Below are positions 10,364 through 21,700 of a stretch of 64,000 nucleotides of DNA, piece after piece. Both the position numbers and the translations under genes were made by a program. Origin of the DNA: Rhizobium sp. CFBP 8762 (GTDB lineage Bacteria > Pseudomonadota > Alphaproteobacteria > Rhizobiales > Rhizobiaceae); contig NZ_JACYUD010000006.1 in assembly GCF_014841565.1 (NCBI RefSeq), forward strand, positions 186,001 through 250,000, read 5' to 3'. Position 1 is the first letter of the stretch. Every line of letters starts with the position of its first letter. The notes below the pieces were generated by a model, which was not told the origin of the DNA, made no database searches, and was given only the letters and a program-made list of their open reading frames with translations.

Positions 10364-11578
10364 ATGAGCAAGATCAAGGTGGCAAACCCGGTCGTTGAAC
10401 TTGACGGCGACGAGATGACCCGCATCATTTGGCAGTTCATCAAGGACAAGTTGATTCATCCGTATCTCGACATCGATCTTGAATATTACGATCTCGGCAT
10501 GGAACATCGCGATGCAACCAACGACCAGGTGACCATTGATGCGGCAAACGCCATCAAGAAGCACGGCGTTGGCGTTAAATGCGCAACCATCACACCGGAC
10601 GAAGCCCGCGTTGAAGAATTCAAGCTGAAGAAAATGTGGAAATCGCCAAACGGCACAATCCGCAACATCCTCGGTGGCGTGATCTTCCGCGAGCCGATCA
10701 TCTGCGAAAACGTTCCGCGTCTGGTTCCCGGCTGGACCAAGCCCATCATCGTTGGCCGCCACGCCTTTGGTGACCAGTACCGTGCAACGGATTTCAAATT
10801 TCCCGGCAAGGGCAAGTTGTACATGAAATTCGTTGGCGAAGACGGCCAGGAAATCGAACACGAAGTGTACGACGCACCATCAGCCGGTGTTGCCATGGGC
10901 ATGTACAATCTGGACGATTCGATCACAGAATTTGCTCGCGCATCGCTGAACTACGGTTTGCAGCGCAAAGTGCCGGTGTATCTGTCGACCAAGAACACCA
11001 TCCTCAAGGTCTATGACGGCCGCTTCAAGGATATCTTCCAAAAGGTCTTTGACGAAGAATTCGCCGACAAGTTCAAGGAAGCCAAGATCTGGTATGAGCA
11101 CCGTTTGATCGACGACATGGTTGCCTCGGCTCTGAAGTGGTCCGGCGGTTATGTCTGGGCGTGCAAGAACTATGATGGTGACGTGCAGTCCGACATCGTG
11201 GCTCAGGGTTTTGGTTCCCTTGGTCTGATGACGTCCGTTTTGATGACACCGGATGGCCAGACCGTTGAAGCGGAAGCTGCCCATGGCACGGTCACGCGCC
11301 ACTACCGCCAGCATCAGAAGGGTGAGGAAACCTCAACCAACTCCATCGCTTCCATCTTCGCCTGGACACGCGGCCTCGCGCATCGTGCCAAGCTGGACAA
11401 AAATGCAGAATTGACGAAGTTTGCCGATACGCTGGAGCGCGTTTGCGTAGAAACCGTTGAAGCTGGCTTCATGACGAAAGATCTGGCGCTGTTGATTGGA
11501 CCGGATCAGCCATGGCTGTCCACGACCGGCTTCCTCGATAAAATCGATGAGAACCTGAAGATCGCCATGGCCGCCTGA
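10364..11578 (+). CDS. icd: NADP-dependent isocitrate dehydrogenase
   Basis: Oxidative decarboxylation of isocitrate to 2-oxoglutarate in the TCA cycle. The 404-residue sequence is the homodimeric, eukaryote-like type used by alphaproteobacteria, with the N terminus [16 protein letters not shown]. Substrate and nucleotide regions such as [21 protein letters not shown] are complete. ATG 10364 is chosen, with GAGG seven bases upstream; the frame open from 10325 adds 13 non-family residues. A strong terminator follows. Confidence 0.96.
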   Translation: MSKIKVANPVVELDGDEMTRIIWQFIKDKLIHPYLDIDLEYYDLGMEHRDATNDQVTIDAANAIKKHGVGVKCATITPDEARVEEFKLKKMWKSPNGTIRNILGGVIFREPIICENVPRLVPGWTKPIIVGRHAFGDQYRATDFKFPGKGKLYMKFVGEDGQEIEHEVYDAPSAGVAMGMYNLDDSITEFARASLNYGLQRKVPVYLSTKNTILKVYDGRFKDIFQKVFDEEFADKFKEAKIWYEHRLIDDMVASALKWSGGYVWACKNYDGDVQSDIVAQGFGSLGLMTSVLMTPDGQTVEAEAAHGTVTRHYRQHQKGEETSTNSIASIFAWTRGLAHRAKLDKNAELTKFADTLERVCVETVEAGFMTKDLALLIGPDQPWLSTTGFLDKIDENLKIAMAA

Positions 11579-11596
11579 TATTACAAGCGACAGGAC

Positions 11597-11623
11597 AAAA
11601 CCCGGCCACGAGCCGGGTTTTTT
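11597..11623. terminator. Terminator of icd, probably bidirectional
   Basis: AAACCCGGC (11598-11606) pairs with GCCGGGTTT (11612-11620), followed by T to 11623. The opposite strand ends in four T, so it may also serve the convergent diguanylate cyclase gene. Confidence 0.9.
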
Positions 11624-11628
11624 ATTGC

Positions 11629-12849
11629 CTACACTGGCCGCAGTTTCAGCTCCATCGTCGGCGGATATTCCATACAGGAGCGCAACAACATATCCTCGCT
11701 GAACACGCGCACCGCGTTACGGCCGGAGCGTTTGGCCTCGTATAGGGCGCAGTCCGCTGCCTTGTGCAGCCGGTCAAAATCCGTACCGACCTGCCCAACA
11801 CACGATACGCCGACGCTGACAGAAATGTCCACACGATGGCCCTCATAGTCCATCGCCATGCCTTCCACCTCCCGCCGCAAGGTCTCGCCCAAAGCGAGCC
11901 CCCGCAGCACACCGGCGTTGGGTAGAAACAGCGCGAACTCCTCACCGCCAATACGCCCAAACAGCACATTCTGTTCAACGAGCAGCGTCACGATCTCAGC
12001 GAACCGTTTCAACACCCGGTCCCCCGCGATATGACCCCAGGTATCGTTGATCCGTTTGAAGTGATCGATATCAAGAATCATCAATGCGCCAACCGTGTTG
12101 GGCCGCATCAGCAAGGCTTCGACCTTCTCCGTAAAGGACCGGCGGTTGGAGATACCCGTCAACTCATCAGTGAACGAGAGAATCCGATAGCGATGTTGCG
12201 CCCGCTCCAGTGTCAGCGCCAGAACCGACACGACGATGACGATCGTGCTGACAAACAGCTCCAGATTGAAGATAGAAAACCACACTGGAAAGTTCATGAC
12301 GTTGCGCGCGTCGAGTGGCATCATGATTGCAAAAGGGATGCGCAAAAAATAGACAAGCCCGTGCAGCGCGAAGAAGCTGGTGATAATCGGTCTACAGGGT
12401 AAGGCTTCCCGGTGGCGTGCACTATACACATCAACAGCCACGAGCAGGGAATAGGCGGATACCGACAGCGAAGCCAGAACAACGCGTGCATTGGCATCGT
12501 CATGAAATGACAACCCGAAATAGCAGACGAGCCAGATTACCGGTCCGGCCAGGAAAACCACCGGGTGAGCACGAGACCCGTCAAACGCCTTGAACCCCGC
12601 CCAGAGAATGGCATAGGCCAAAATTGCCAAAGCATTGCCAATGCCGATAGAAAGCCACTCAGGTCCGATGGCGCGAAGTCCCAGCAACATGCAGGACACA
12701 ACACCTGTCCATAGCGCCAGACACCATACGCCAACGGCGAACGCTGTACGGTCACGCAACCATATCAATGTCAGGAAAATCGCCACCACCGCTGTTGCCA
12801 GAAACGTGCAAATCAGCAGAGTGACGATGTCGATGTGATCCCCAAGCAC
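11629..12849 (-). CDS. Membrane-bound diguanylate cyclase (GGDEF)
   Basis: Makes cyclic di-GMP from two GTP. About six or seven hydrophobic segments occupy the first ~215 residues, followed by a GGDEF domain (about 235-395). The active site is intact: DELTGISNRRSF, DIDHFKRINDTWGH and the signature GGEEF. The RxxD product-inhibition site normally five residues before the signature is not seen, so feedback control may be lacking. GTG start with AGGTGA nearby. It stands alone; the sensed signal is unknown. Confidence 0.88.
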   Translation of the reverse strand: MLGDHIDIVTLLICTFLATAVVAIFLTLIWLRDRTAFAVGVWCLALWTGVVSCMLLGLRAIGPEWLSIGIGNALAILAYAILWAGFKAFDGSRAHPVVFLAGPVIWLVCYFGLSFHDDANARVVLASLSVSAYSLLVAVDVYSARHREALPCRPIITSFFALHGLVYFLRIPFAIMMPLDARNVMNFPVWFSIFNLELFVSTIVIVVSVLALTLERAQHRYRILSFTDELTGISNRRSFTEKVEALLMRPNTVGALMILDIDHFKRINDTWGHIAGDRVLKRFAEIVTLLVEQNVLFGRIGGEEFALFLPNAGVLRGLALGETLRREVEGMAMDYEGHRVDISVSVGVSCVGQVGTDFDRLHKAADCALYEAKRSGRNAVRVFSEDMLLRSCMEYPPTMELKLRPV

Positions 12850-13013
12850 AACTCACCTCAATCCGTATGAGTGTACTCATTTCACAAAATACAACCAATA
12901 CCAAGTGTCCGGCAGCAATACACCCCAAATATTTCGGGGGTAAAATCAAACCTCTGACAATCATCAATTCGTACAGGTAAAACGACAGATTTTTGTTGTT
13001 TTCTTCGTTGTGG

Positions 13014-13036
13014 GGCACCCGGCTCAGCCGAGTGCC
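13014..13036 (-). terminator. Hairpin after alaS
   Basis: GGCACCCGGCT (13014-13024) and AGCCGAGTGCC (13026-13036) form a stem with one mismatch just past the alaS stop. No T-run follows on the minus strand, so termination here is uncertain. Confidence 0.4.
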
Positions 13037-13044
13037 AACGCTGA

Positions 13045-15714
13045 TTACTTGGACAGCGCGTCTGCGACGGCGTCCAGTGCGTGTTGCGCACTGGCGCCAT
13101 CTGGCCCGCCGGCTTGCGCCATATCAGCGCGACCGCCGCCGCCCTTGCCCCCAAGCGCAACAGATGCCACCCGCACCAGATCAACTGCACTGAAACGCCC
13201 GGTCAGATCGTCGGTGACTGCCACAACCGCGCTGGCTTTTCCATCGGCGGAGACGCCCACGAAAGCGACGACCCCGGAGCCAATGCTTGTCTTCCCATCG
13301 TCGGCCAAACCCTTCAAATCCTTCGGCTCAACGCCCGTAACGACCTTGCCGAGGAACCGGATGCCGCCCACATCGCGCACTGAATCCCCTTCGCCTCCGG
13401 AAACGTTGCTACCACCGCCGAGAGCCAGTTTCTTCTTGGCTTCGTTCAGTTCACGCTCCAACTTGCGGCGCTCGTCGGTCAGCGCCTGAACGCGCGTGAG
13501 CACATCTGCTGGCTGCACTTTCAACAGTGTGGCAAGCGATTTGACACGCTCGTCCTGTTCGCTGAGATACGAACGTGCGGCTTCGCCCGTTACAGCTTCC
13601 ACACGCCGGACACCTGCACCGACTGCGCTTTCGGACAGAATGCGCACAAGGCCGATATCGCCGGTTGCCGTGACATGCGTGCCTCCACACAATTCGATTG
13701 AGTACGCCTTCCCAGTCTTTTCGCCCTGAACCGCCTGACCCATGGCGACGACACGAACCTCATCTCCGTATTTTTCACCAAACAGAGCCATTGCGCCCTC
13801 GGCGATGGCGTCATCAACGCTCATCAGGCGCGTCGTCACCGGCGTGTTTTGGACGATGATCTCGTTGGCCATATCCTCAACGATTTTGAGCTCTTCGGCC
13901 GTCATGGGCTTGGGGTGGGATACGTCGAACCGCAGGCGTTCCGGCGCGACCAGCGACCCTTTTTGTGCCACATGGGTGCCAAGAACCTCGCGAAGCGCTT
14001 CATGCAGAAGGTGTGTTGCGGAATGGTTGGCGCGGAGGCTGGACCGGCGCGCATGATCGACGGTCAGCACGACTGGCTCACCAACCTTGATAATGCCGTG
14101 ATCCACGGTGCAGATGTGAACGAACACACCTTCACCACGCTTTTGCGTGTCCGACACCAGCAGCCGTGCCGTATCCGTGGTTATTACGCCGGTATCTCCA
14201 ACCTGGCCACCGGATTCACCATAGAATGGGGTCTGATTGACAACCACCTGAACCACATCACCCGCAGCAGCCTGATCCAAGGTTGCACCGTCCCGCACCA
14301 AGGCTTGAACGACACCCTCTGCGGTTTCGGTATCATAGCCCAGAAACTCGGTTGCACCGAACGTATCCTTAAGCTCGTACCAGATGGTTTCCGTGGCCTT
14401 GTCGCCTGAGCCGGACCAGCTTGCGCGCGCCTCTGCCTTTTGCCGGTTCATGGCTTCGGTAAAGCCATCGGTATCAACGCCGATGCCGCGAGCGCGCAGC
14501 GCATCCTGCGTGAGATCCAGTGGGAATCCATAGGTATCATAAAGTTTGAACGCCGTTTCGCCGTTCAACTGCTGGCCCTCGGTCAGATCGGTTGTGGCGT
14601 CCGACAGCAATGTCAGACCACGTTCCAGAGTCTTGCGAAAACGCGTTTCTTCCAGCTTCAGCGTTTCGGAAATCAAAGCTTCCGCTCGCACAAGCTCAGG
14701 ATAGGCGCGACCCATCTGCCCGACGAGTGCCGGGAGCAGCTTCCACATCAACGGCTGCTCGGCACCCAGCAACTGCGCATGACGCATGGCGCGGCGCATG
14801 ATGCGGCGCAGAACATAGCCACGGCCCTCATTGGATGGCAGAACACCATCGGCAATCAGAAACGAGGCAGAGCGAAGGTGATCGGCAATAACGCGGTGGC
14901 TCGCGCGACGGTCTCCCTCGGCGGGAACACCTGTCGCCTCGACCGAGGCGGCAATCAAGGCCTGGAACAGATCGATTTCATAGTTATCGTGCTTGCCCTG
15001 CAGCAAGGCTGCGACACGCTCCAGCCCCATGCCTGTATCGATCGACGGACGCGGCAAAGCCAGGCGCTCCTCGCGGGTCACCTGCTCGAACTGCATGAAG
15101 ACGAGGTTCCAGATTTCGATGAACCGGTCACCGTCCTCATCTGCAGATCCCGGAGGTCCGCCCCAGATATGATCGCCATGATCGTAGAAAATTTCCGAAC
15201 ACGGACCGCATGGGCCGGTATCGCCCATAGCCCAGAAATTATCGCTGGTGGCAATCCGAATGATCTTGTCGTCGGAAAGACCGGCGATCTTTTTCCACAG
15301 AACAGGTGCTTCTTCGTCGGTATGGTAAACTGTTACCAGCAGACGCTTTGCATCGATTCCAAACTCTTTCGTTATGAGATTCCATGCGAGTTCAATCGCA
15401 TGCTCTTTGAAATAGTCGCCGAACGAAAAATTACCGAGCATCTCGAAAAAAGTATGATGGCGAGCCGTATACCCGACATTGTCCAGATCGTTATGTTTGC
15501 CACCAGCTCGAACGCATTTTTGCGCAGACGTCGCCCTCGTATAGGGACGACGCTCCAAACCCGTAAAAACGTTCTTGAACTGCACCATTCCGGCAGCGGT
15601 AAACATAAGCGTAGGATCGTTGCGCGGGACGAGCGGACTGGATGGCACGACCTCGTGGCCATTTTTCTTAAAATAGTCGAGAAAGGTCGACCGAATTTCA
15701 TTTACGCCGCTCAT
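13045..15714 (-). CDS. alaS: Alanyl-tRNA synthetase
   Basis: Charges tRNA-Ala with alanine. The 889-residue enzyme is full length. It has the class II catalytic domain (about 1-440), the editing domain with [11 protein letters not shown] and CGGTH zinc ligands (about 560-690), and a C-terminal Gly-rich C-Ala region. It lies downstream of recA on the same strand, an order common in alphaproteobacteria, with a terminator between them. The 142-base gap after recA may hold its own promoter. Confidence 0.97.
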   Translation of the reverse strand: MSGVNEIRSTFLDYFKKNGHEVVPSSPLVPRNDPTLMFTAAGMVQFKNVFTGLERRPYTRATSAQKCVRAGGKHNDLDNVGYTARHHTFFEMLGNFSFGDYFKEHAIELAWNLITKEFGIDAKRLLVTVYHTDEEAPVLWKKIAGLSDDKIIRIATSDNFWAMGDTGPCGPCSEIFYDHGDHIWGGPPGSADEDGDRFIEIWNLVFMQFEQVTREERLALPRPSIDTGMGLERVAALLQGKHDNYEIDLFQALIAASVEATGVPAEGDRRASHRVIADHLRSASFLIADGVLPSNEGRGYVLRRIMRRAMRHAQLLGAEQPLMWKLLPALVGQMGRAYPELVRAEALISETLKLEETRFRKTLERGLTLLSDATTDLTEGQQLNGETAFKLYDTYGFPLDLTQDALRARGIGVDTDGFTEAMNRQKAEARASWSGSGDKATETIWYELKDTFGATEFLGYDTETAEGVVQALVRDGATLDQAAAGDVVQVVVNQTPFYGESGGQVGDTGVITTDTARLLVSDTQKRGEGVFVHICTVDHGIIKVGEPVVLTVDHARRSSLRANHSATHLLHEALREVLGTHVAQKGSLVAPERLRFDVSHPKPMTAEELKIVEDMANEIIVQNTPVTTRLMSVDDAIAEGAMALFGEKYGDEVRVVAMGQAVQGEKTGKAYSIELCGGTHVTATGDIGLVRILSESAVGAGVRRVEAVTGEAARSYLSEQDERVKSLATLLKVQPADVLTRVQALTDERRKLERELNEAKKKLALGGGSNVSGGEGDSVRDVGGIRFLGKVVTGVEPKDLKGLADDGKTSIGSGVVAFVGVSADGKASAVVAVTDDLTGRFSAVDLVRVASVALGGKGGGGRADMAQAGGPDGASAQHALDAVADALSK

Positions 15715-15804
15715 ATTGCGCCCTTATCCTGTGTCAACTGACATTTACCACGCAGCTCTTGAAAACAGGCTTTTAGCGTTCGCTTGCGGGCCTGTCCAGA
15801 CAAC

Positions 15805-15840
15805 AAAAAACCGGCTTCCTTTTTCAAAGAAGCCGGTTTG
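15805..15840 (-). terminator. Rho-independent terminator of recA
   Basis: AAACCGGCTTC (15808-15818) pairs with GAAGCCGGTTT (15829-15839), an 11-bp perfect stem. On the minus strand it ends in a run of six T. It lies 17 bases beyond the recA stop. Confidence 0.92.
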
Positions 15841-15856
15841 TGCTTACACTGTAAAC

Positions 15857-16948
15857 TTATGCCTCAGGTGCGGTGTCATCGTCTTCCTGTGCGTCGGGAC
15901 CACCGTTCTCCAGGAACTTATCGGCGATCAGACCGGCGTTCTGGCGAAGGGCGAGTTCAATCTCGCGTGCCGCTTCGGGATTTTCCTTCAGATAGGTCTT
16001 GGCGTTTTCACGTCCCTGCCCCAGCCGCTGGCTGTTGTAGGAGAACCATGCGCCGGACTTTTCGACGATACCAGCTTTCACGCCCAGATCGACCAACTCG
16101 CCCGTCTTCGACACGCCTTCGCCATACATGATGTCAAACTCGACCTGCTTGAAGGGGGGGGCCATCTTGTTCTTGACCACCTTCACGCGGGTCTGGTTGC
16201 CCACCACCTCATCACGCTCCTTGACCGAGCCGATGCGGCGAATATCGAGACGGACGGACGCATAGAACTTGAGCGCATTACCGCCAGTCGTCGTTTCCGG
16301 TGAACCGAACATCACACCGATCTTCATGCGGATCTGGTTGATGAAGATCACCATCGTATTCGACTTGGAAATGGACGCAGTCAGCTTGCGCAGTGCCTGG
16401 CTCATCAAACGGGCCTGCAAGCCCGGCAGGCTGTCGCCCATTTCCCCTTCAATTTCCGCCCGTGGCGTCAAAGCCGCCACCGAGTCCACGACCAACACAT
16501 CGATAGCACCGGAGCGAACCAGCGTATCGGTAATTTCCAGCGCCTGCTCGCCCGTATCGGGCTGTGAGATCAACAGGTTTTCAAGATCGACACCCAGTTT
16601 GCGGGCATAGACCGGATCCAGCGCGTGTTCAGCATCCACGAAGGCGCAAACGCCACCCTTTTTCTGTGCCTCCGCGATGGTTTGGAGAGCAAGTGTCGTT
16701 TTACCGGAGCTTTCCGGTCCATAAATTTCAATAATACGACCCTTCGGAAGCCCGCCGACACCCAATGCAATATCCAACCCAAGCGAACCGGTGGGAATCG
16801 TCTCGATCTCGACAACACTTTCGTTGGAGCCAAGTTTCATGATCGAACCCTTGCCGAACGAACGCTCGATCTGCGAAAGTGCCGCTTCCAATGCTTTGCT
16901 TTTATCCACGGATTTGTCCTCTACGAGCCGCAAAGAGTTTTGTGCCAT
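15857..16948 (-). CDS. recA: RecA recombinase
   Basis: Catalyses homologous strand exchange and activates LexA self-cleavage in the SOS response. The 363-residue protein is full length, with Walker A GPESSGKT, the Walker B region, loop regions and an acidic tail. Two operator-like elements lie upstream (17016-17032 and 17075-17089), so damage-induced control through LexA is likely. A strong terminator separates it from alaS. Confidence 0.98.
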   Translation of the reverse strand: MAQNSLRLVEDKSVDKSKALEAALSQIERSFGKGSIMKLGSNESVVEIETIPTGSLGLDIALGVGGLPKGRIIEIYGPESSGKTTLALQTIAEAQKKGGVCAFVDAEHALDPVYARKLGVDLENLLISQPDTGEQALEITDTLVRSGAIDVLVVDSVAALTPRAEIEGEMGDSLPGLQARLMSQALRKLTASISKSNTMVIFINQIRMKIGVMFGSPETTTGGNALKFYASVRLDIRRIGSVKERDEVVGNQTRVKVVKNKMAPPFKQVEFDIMYGEGVSKTGELVDLGVKAGIVEKSGAWFSYNSQRLGQGRENAKTYLKENPEAAREIELALRQNAGLIADKFLENGGPDAQEDDDTAPEA

Positions 16949-17015
16949 TGGTTCACCTTTAGGTTATTGAAGCCGCACAGGCAATCAAGTCTCTGATGAA
17001 ACCTATGTACTTACT

Positions 17016-17032
17016 TTGTTCCAATTAGACAA
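17016..17032 (-). promoter_or_regulatory. TTG-N11-CAA palindrome, candidate recA operator
   Basis: TTG (17016-17018), 11 bases and CAA (17030-17032) lie 68 bases upstream of the recA start. This is the half-site pattern I recall being described for the damage-inducible recA operator of Rhizobium etli. The match is short, so binding is inference. Confidence 0.5.
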
Positions 17033-17074
17033 GAGGGAACAAAGCCTATGATATAAAAAAACAATCCGGCCCCT

Positions 17075-17089
17075 GTTCTTTTCCTGTTC
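17075..17089. promoter_or_regulatory. GTTC-N7-GTTC LexA-box-like direct repeat
   Basis: GTTC at 17075-17078 and 17086-17089 with exactly seven bases between them is the SOS box pattern known from alphaproteobacteria. It lies between recA and the divergent psuK, 127 bases from the recA start. Control of recA is the likelier role; psuK is possible. Confidence 0.6.
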
Positions 17090-17168
17090 ATCGTGTGTAA
17101 AATAATCCGTGGCGAGCGTTCAAGGGCTTCATTTTGGTGTCCGGGTTCGCGAATCGAATGGACATGGC

Positions 17169-18137
17169 ATGATCGGTAAAAACGTCCTTGTGATTGGTGG
17201 CGCCCATATGGACCGGCGCGGCCAGTTTTATCAGCCGTCTGTTGCAGGCGCGAGCACTCCCGGCCGGTGGATTGAGGAGCCGGGCGGCGGCGGCTTCAAT
17301 GCTGCGCGCAATTTATCCCGGCTTGGGCACGCCGTCTCCATTGTGTCCTTGCGCGGCGGCGACGCCGATGGAGAAACTGTCGCGCAAGTGGCACGCGCCG
17401 CCGGTGTCAGCTATTGCCCCATCACGTTTCTGGACCGGAAAACGCCGAGCTATACCGCTTTGCTGGAGCCGGATGGTAATCTGCTGGTTGCCCTCGCCGA
17501 TATGGATTTGTATGCCCTTCTCTCACCACGCCGTGTGTCCAGCGCGAGCATGCGCAAGCAGATTACCGCAAGCGATCTGGTTCTCGTCGACGCAAATTTT
17601 GCCGAGGCGACTGTGGCTGCCATTGCTGAATTGACGCGAAGTGCCGGAAAAGTGCTGGCGGCCATCGCAATTTCCCCGGCCAAGGTGGTCAGGTTGCTCA
17701 CGGTTCTTCCAGCGCTTCACTGGCTTTTCATGAATGAGGCGGAAGCCCGTGCGTTGACAGGGCAAGCGCCCGCGACTTTCGATGACTGGCCCGCTATCCT
17801 TCGCCAGATGGGCTTGAATGGCGGCGTTGTGACACGCGGTCCTGAAGGAGCCCTGGCCTTTGACGCCGACGCGCAACTCACCCTTGTGCCACCCGTGCTA
17901 GACGGCCTGCGCGATGTGACAGGCGCGGGCGATGCGCTGGCGTCGGGGTTCCTGTCCGGGTATCTGACCGGACTTTCGTTGTCGGATTGTCTCAAACGCG
18001 GGGTGGCAGCGGCGGCGCTGACTGTTCGTTCGCCGCAGGCGGTTGATGATAGCCTCACGCCCGCCGCTGTCGCAGACCTCGCTGCAAAACTTTCCCACCC
18101 ATCGCCCGCAGTTGCAACATTCAAGGACCCATCATGA
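17169..18137 (+). CDS. psuK: PfkB-family kinase, probable pseudouridine kinase
   Basis: Would phosphorylate pseudouridine to pseudouridine 5'-phosphate. It has the ribokinase fold signatures: an N-terminal GG motif in PGGGGFNAARNLSRLG and the catalytic DVTGAGDALASGF near the C terminus. ATG 17169 gives 322 residues, a usual PfkB length; the frame is open from a GTG at 17109. Substrate is assigned from context: its stop overlaps the start of psuG by 4 bases, and this pair is the known pseudouridine catabolic unit. Confidence 0.84.
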   Translation: MIGKNVLVIGGAHMDRRGQFYQPSVAGASTPGRWIEEPGGGGFNAARNLSRLGHAVSIVSLRGGDADGETVAQVARAAGVSYCPITFLDRKTPSYTALLEPDGNLLVALADMDLYALLSPRRVSSASMRKQITASDLVLVDANFAEATVAAIAELTRSAGKVLAAIAISPAKVVRLLTVLPALHWLFMNEAEARALTGQAPATFDDWPAILRQMGLNGGVVTRGPEGALAFDADAQLTLVPPVLDGLRDVTGAGDALASGFLSGYLTGLSLSDCLKRGVAAAALTVRSPQAVDDSLTPAAVADLAAKLSHPSPAVATFKDPS

Positions 18138-19057
18138 CCAAGCCCATCTCTCCCGACCTGCCCGTGCGTTACTCGCAGGAAGTTGCCGATGCTATGGCGC
18201 GCAATGCGCCCATCGTCGCGCTGGAATCGACCATTATCACCCACGGCATGCCGTTTCCCGGCAATCTGGAAATGGCGCGAAGTGTCGAGACGATCATTCG
18301 CAACGAAGGTGCAATTCCCGCGACGATAGCGGTGATTGATGGCGTGCTGCATATCGGTCTTGAAGATGCCGCGCTAGAATGGCTTGCGCAGGTTCCCAGC
18401 GCGCTGAAACTCTCACGCGCAGATCTTGCTTTTGCCTTGTCGGAGCGACGCACCGGAGCAACGACGGTTGCCGCCACGATGATCGCTGCCTCGCGCGCGG
18501 GCATTCATGTGTTTGCCACCGGTGGCATTGGTGGTGTGCACAGAGGCGCAGAGCTGAGCTTTGATATTTCAGCTGACCTTGAAGAACTGGCGAAGACACC
18601 GGTGATCGTGGTCTGTGCTGGAGCGAAAGCTATTCTGGACATTCCCAAGACGCTGGAAGTGCTGGAAACGCGTGGTGTGCCGGTCGTTACATTCGACAAC
18701 CCAGCCTTTCCGGCCTTCTGGTCGCGCGACTCCGGCCTTCGCAGCCCGCTGACGCTCAACAGCCCTGCGGCAATTGCCAACTTCCAGACCATGCGTCAGA
18801 ACCTCGGCATCGATGGCGGTATGTTGATTGCAAATCCTGTGCCGGAAGCGTTTGAAATTCCGCGCGCGGAAATGGAAATCTACATTCAGCGCGCTATCGA
18901 TAATGCCGAGCGCGACGAGATTACCGGCAAGGCTGTGACCCCTTACCTGCTTGATACCCTGTTCCGCCTGACGGATGGGCGAAGCCTGGAAACCAATATT
19001 GCGCTGGTGCAAAACAATGCGCGGCTTGCCGCCGAAATCGCAGTGGCGATGGCATAA
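18134..19057 (+). CDS. psuG: Pseudouridine-5'-phosphate glycosidase
   Basis: Cleaves pseudouridine 5'-phosphate to uracil and ribose 5-phosphate. The 307-residue sequence is the IndA/PsuG family throughout, with VALESTIITHGMP, the Gly-rich ATGGIGGVHRGAE stretch and a C-terminal NPVPE segment. It overlaps psuK by ATGA. No pseudouridine transporter is adjacent. Confidence 0.93.
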   Translation: MTKPISPDLPVRYSQEVADAMARNAPIVALESTIITHGMPFPGNLEMARSVETIIRNEGAIPATIAVIDGVLHIGLEDAALEWLAQVPSALKLSRADLAFALSERRTGATTVAATMIAASRAGIHVFATGGIGGVHRGAELSFDISADLEELAKTPVIVVCAGAKAILDIPKTLEVLETRGVPVVTFDNPAFPAFWSRDSGLRSPLTLNSPAAIANFQTMRQNLGIDGGMLIANPVPEAFEIPRAEMEIYIQRAIDNAERDEITGKAVTPYLLDTLFRLTDGRSLETNIALVQNNARLAAEIAVAMA

Positions 19058-19058
19058 G

Positions 19059-19082
19059 GTAAGGTCGCAGCAGCGACCTTAC
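19059..19082. terminator. Hairpin between convergent psuG and cckA
   Basis: GTAAGGTCGC (19059-19068) pairs perfectly with GCGACCTTAC (19073-19082) around a 4-base loop. It covers the cckA stop codon and lies just after the psuG stop. No T-run, so it may be a weak bidirectional terminator. Confidence 0.6.
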
Positions 19083-21700
19083 TCATCCAGCATTTCCCGC
19101 ACCGACACCGCCAACTGCTTGAGCGAGAACGGTTTTGGCAGGAACCCGAATTTTGCGTCCGCAGGCAGATTGCGGGCGAAGGCGTCTTCGGCATAACCGG
19201 ATACAAAGATAAACTTCAAATCCGGATAAGATTTACGAAGCTCGGTCAGCAGTGTTGGCCCGTCCATTTCCGGCATGACGACGTCCGATACGACGATATC
19301 GACCGTGCTTCCAAACTCTTCCATAATTTCCAATGCCTCGACGCCGGAACCGGCCTCGTACACGGTGTACCCGCGCGTTTCCAGCATGCGCTTGCCACCC
19401 CGGCGCACAGCCTCTTCATCCTCCACAAGGAGGACAACGGCAGAATCACCGGTGAGATCGGTAGGCTCAGGTGTTTTTGCAGGAGTAGTCGGTTTCGCCG
19501 GGGCGGCGCTTGGTGCGGCTAAAGCGGCAAAACTGGACGGCTCTTCCGCCGTCTCCTCCACAGGCTCTTCGATAAACCGCGGCAACAGTACATGGAAGGT
19601 CGTGCCCTTCCCGACTTCCGACTCCGGATAGATATAACCGCTGGACTGCTTGATAATACCATAGACCATGGACAGCCCAAGCCCGGTGCCTTTGCCCACG
19701 TCTTTGGTCGTGAAGAACGGCTCGAAAATCTTATCGAGAATATCGGGCGCAATGCCTGTTCCCTGATCGATGACCTCAACCGACACATAGTCTTCTTCCG
19801 GCAGGCCACGCTGGTTCAACGCCGCGACATCTGTGGCCGCAATATTGCGGGTGCGGATGGTAATCGTGCCGCCATTGGGCATTGCATCACGCGCATTGAC
19901 GGCAAGGTTGATCAGCACCTGCTCGAACTGCCCCAGATCGGTCTTCACCGTCCACAGGTCGCGGCCATAGTCCACTTCCAGCTTCACGTTGGTGCCTGTC
20001 ATGCGGTCAACCAGCATGCGTAGATCGCCGATCACATCCGTCATGTTCAGCACGGTCGGGCGCATCGTCTGCTTGCGCGAGAATGCCAGCAATTGACGAA
20101 CCAGCACCGCCGCACGGTTGGCGTTGCGCTTGATTTCCATCAGGTCGGCAAAACTGGAGTCCGATGGACGTGCGGACAGCAGCAGATGATCGGAAGAGAG
20201 AAGAATAGCGGTCAGCACATTGTTGAAATCATGGGCGATACCGCCCGCAAGCGTGCCCACCGCATTCATCTTCTGCGTTTGTGCCATGTGCGTTTCCAGC
20301 GCTTTCTGCTGGGTTATTTCCACGGCGTAGACAATCGCAGCTTCCTCTGGTGCCTCATCGCTCTGGTCGATAACGGCATTGACGTAAAAGCGGAAATGCC
20401 GCTCCTCATCGCCGGGATAGCGGCTATCGATCGGCGCGATATCCCCCTGCCCATCGCGCGCGGCGGCCAGAGCATTTTGCAGGTGCTGACGGTCACTTTC
20501 ATGAACCACCGTTTCAAACGCCGCACCGTGTTCCATGTCATCGCGGGACACGAGGCCAGAGAAGAGCTTCAGGAATGGCGCATTGGTGCGCAGAATTTTT
20601 CCTGTTCCATCGACCGACGCAATCGCCATCGGCGTATTGTTGAAGAACCGGGTAAACCGCATCGCGGCAATGGATGCGGACTGGTCGCTTTCATCGTCGC
20701 TGTTGCGCGCCAGAACGATGGTCCGGCTTTCCCCCGGTGCGCCATCGCGCGAAGAAGTTACGCGGTGGATCATGCGCACCGGCAGGCTTTGGCCGTTGGA
20801 CTTGCGCAGATCGAGATCCAGCGTTTCGGTTTTCTTCAAACCAGGTTCAGCATGCACGGACTGCACCAGGGCCAGCCCTTCGCCCGCCACAAGATCGGCG
20901 ATGGACAGCGAACCCGGCTGAAATTTGGTCAGATCAATGCCGAGCCATTCGGCAAGCGTGGCATTGACGTAAAAAATTTCGCCCTTACGACCGGCGGAAA
21001 AGAATCCTGCTGGCGCATGATCGAGATAATCAATTGCGTTTTGCAGTTCGCGAAAGAACCGCTCCTGATCGTCCCGCTCCGAGGTGATATCGGAAATCTG
21101 CCAGAGATACATGGGATTGCGCGCGCCGTATTCGACCGGAAGCACTCGCGCTTTCAGGCGAAACCAATGGGCACCGCCGCTGCTGGCACTACCGGCGGAT
21201 ATCGGACGCAACAGGCGAAATTCTTCGTGTCCAGCCCGCCCCTCATGCAAACCGTTCGTCAGGCGATAAATCGCTTCGGTCGCTTCGCGATTGCGCGCCA
21301 GTATGGTTTCCAGCGATTGGATGTCTGAAGCCTTCTCCGCGCCGGTCATTGCGCCGTAAGCGCCGTTTGCATAGACGATCCGGCCCTTGCGATCCGTGAT
21401 GATCGTGCCTTCCGGGTGCGTGTCCAGAGATGCCTTGGCCAGTTCATCCGGTCGCGACTGCGGCATGACCTCGATAAAGCCAATGGCTGACGACACCAGA
21501 AAGAAGATGCCGACCATGGCAAGAATGCCAAGGACGCCCAGCACAATCTCATTGTAGAGCTGGTTCTTGAAAATAACGAATGCAGCGGCGGAGGCCGTCA
21601 TTACCAACGCCAGCGCAATGATGCGCAGCACGGTTCCCGGACGGGTGCCCCGATCCACAATCGGCATGTGATAATCACCCGCCTGCCGCAATTTCGTCAT
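19079..21700 (-). CDS. cckA: Hybrid histidine kinase CckA
   Basis: Cell-cycle phosphorelay kinase that feeds ChpT, then CtrA and CpdR, in alphaproteobacteria. Two membrane helices (about 20-75 of the chosen start) precede PAS regions. Then come the HisKA H-box in [13 protein letters not shown], the ATPase domain with [14 protein letters not shown] and G-boxes, and a receiver with acidic pocket VEDEEAV and acceptor Asp in [15 protein letters not shown] 21700 (873 residues) follows GAGGG; the frame is open to 21766. Order and motifs match CckA, not a generic hybrid kinase. Confidence 0.93.
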   Translation of the reverse strand: MTKLRQAGDYHMPIVDRGTRPGTVLRIIALALVMTASAAAFVIFKNQLYNEIVLGVLGILAMVGIFFLVSSAIGFIEVMPQSRPDELAKASLDTHPEGTIITDRKGRIVYANGAYGAMTGAEKASDIQSLETILARNREATEAIYRLTNGLHEGRAGHEEFRLLRPISAGSASSGGAHWFRLKARVLPVEYGARNPMYLWQISDITSERDDQERFFRELQNAIDYLDHAPAGFFSAGRKGEIFYVNATLAEWLGIDLTKFQPGSLSIADLVAGEGLALVQSVHAEPGLKKTETLDLDLRKSNGQSLPVRMIHRVTSSRDGAPGESRTIVLARNSDDESDQSASIAAMRFTRFFNNTPMAIASVDGTGKILRTNAPFLKLFSGLVSRDDMEHGAAFETVVHESDRQHLQNALAAARDGQGDIAPIDSRYPGDEERHFRFYVNAVIDQSDEAPEEAAIVYAVEITQQKALETHMAQTQKMNAVGTLAGGIAHDFNNVLTAILLSSDHLLLSARPSDSSFADLMEIKRNANRAAVLVRQLLAFSRKQTMRPTVLNMTDVIGDLRMLVDRMTGTNVKLEVDYGRDLWTVKTDLGQFEQVLINLAVNARDAMPNGGTITIRTRNIAATDVAALNQRGLPEEDYVSVEVIDQGTGIAPDILDKIFEPFFTTKDVGKGTGLGLSMVYGIIKQSSGYIYPESEVGKGTTFHVLLPRFIEEPVEETAEEPSSFAALAAPSAAPAKPTTPAKTPEPTDLTGDSAVVLLVEDEEAVRRGGKRMLETRGYTVYEAGSGVEALEIMEEFGSTVDIVVSDVVMPEMDGPTLLTELRKSYPDLKFIFVSGYAEDAFARNLPADAKFGFLPKPFSLKQLAVSVREMLDE

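Noticed and set aside
14440-15741. 433-codon open frame on the plus strand
   Set aside because: Lies wholly antisense to alaS, whose motifs are complete; no ribosome site and no recognisable domain.
20093-21328. 411-codon open frame on the plus strand
   Set aside because: Antisense to the conserved cckA coding region; arises from GC-rich codon bias.
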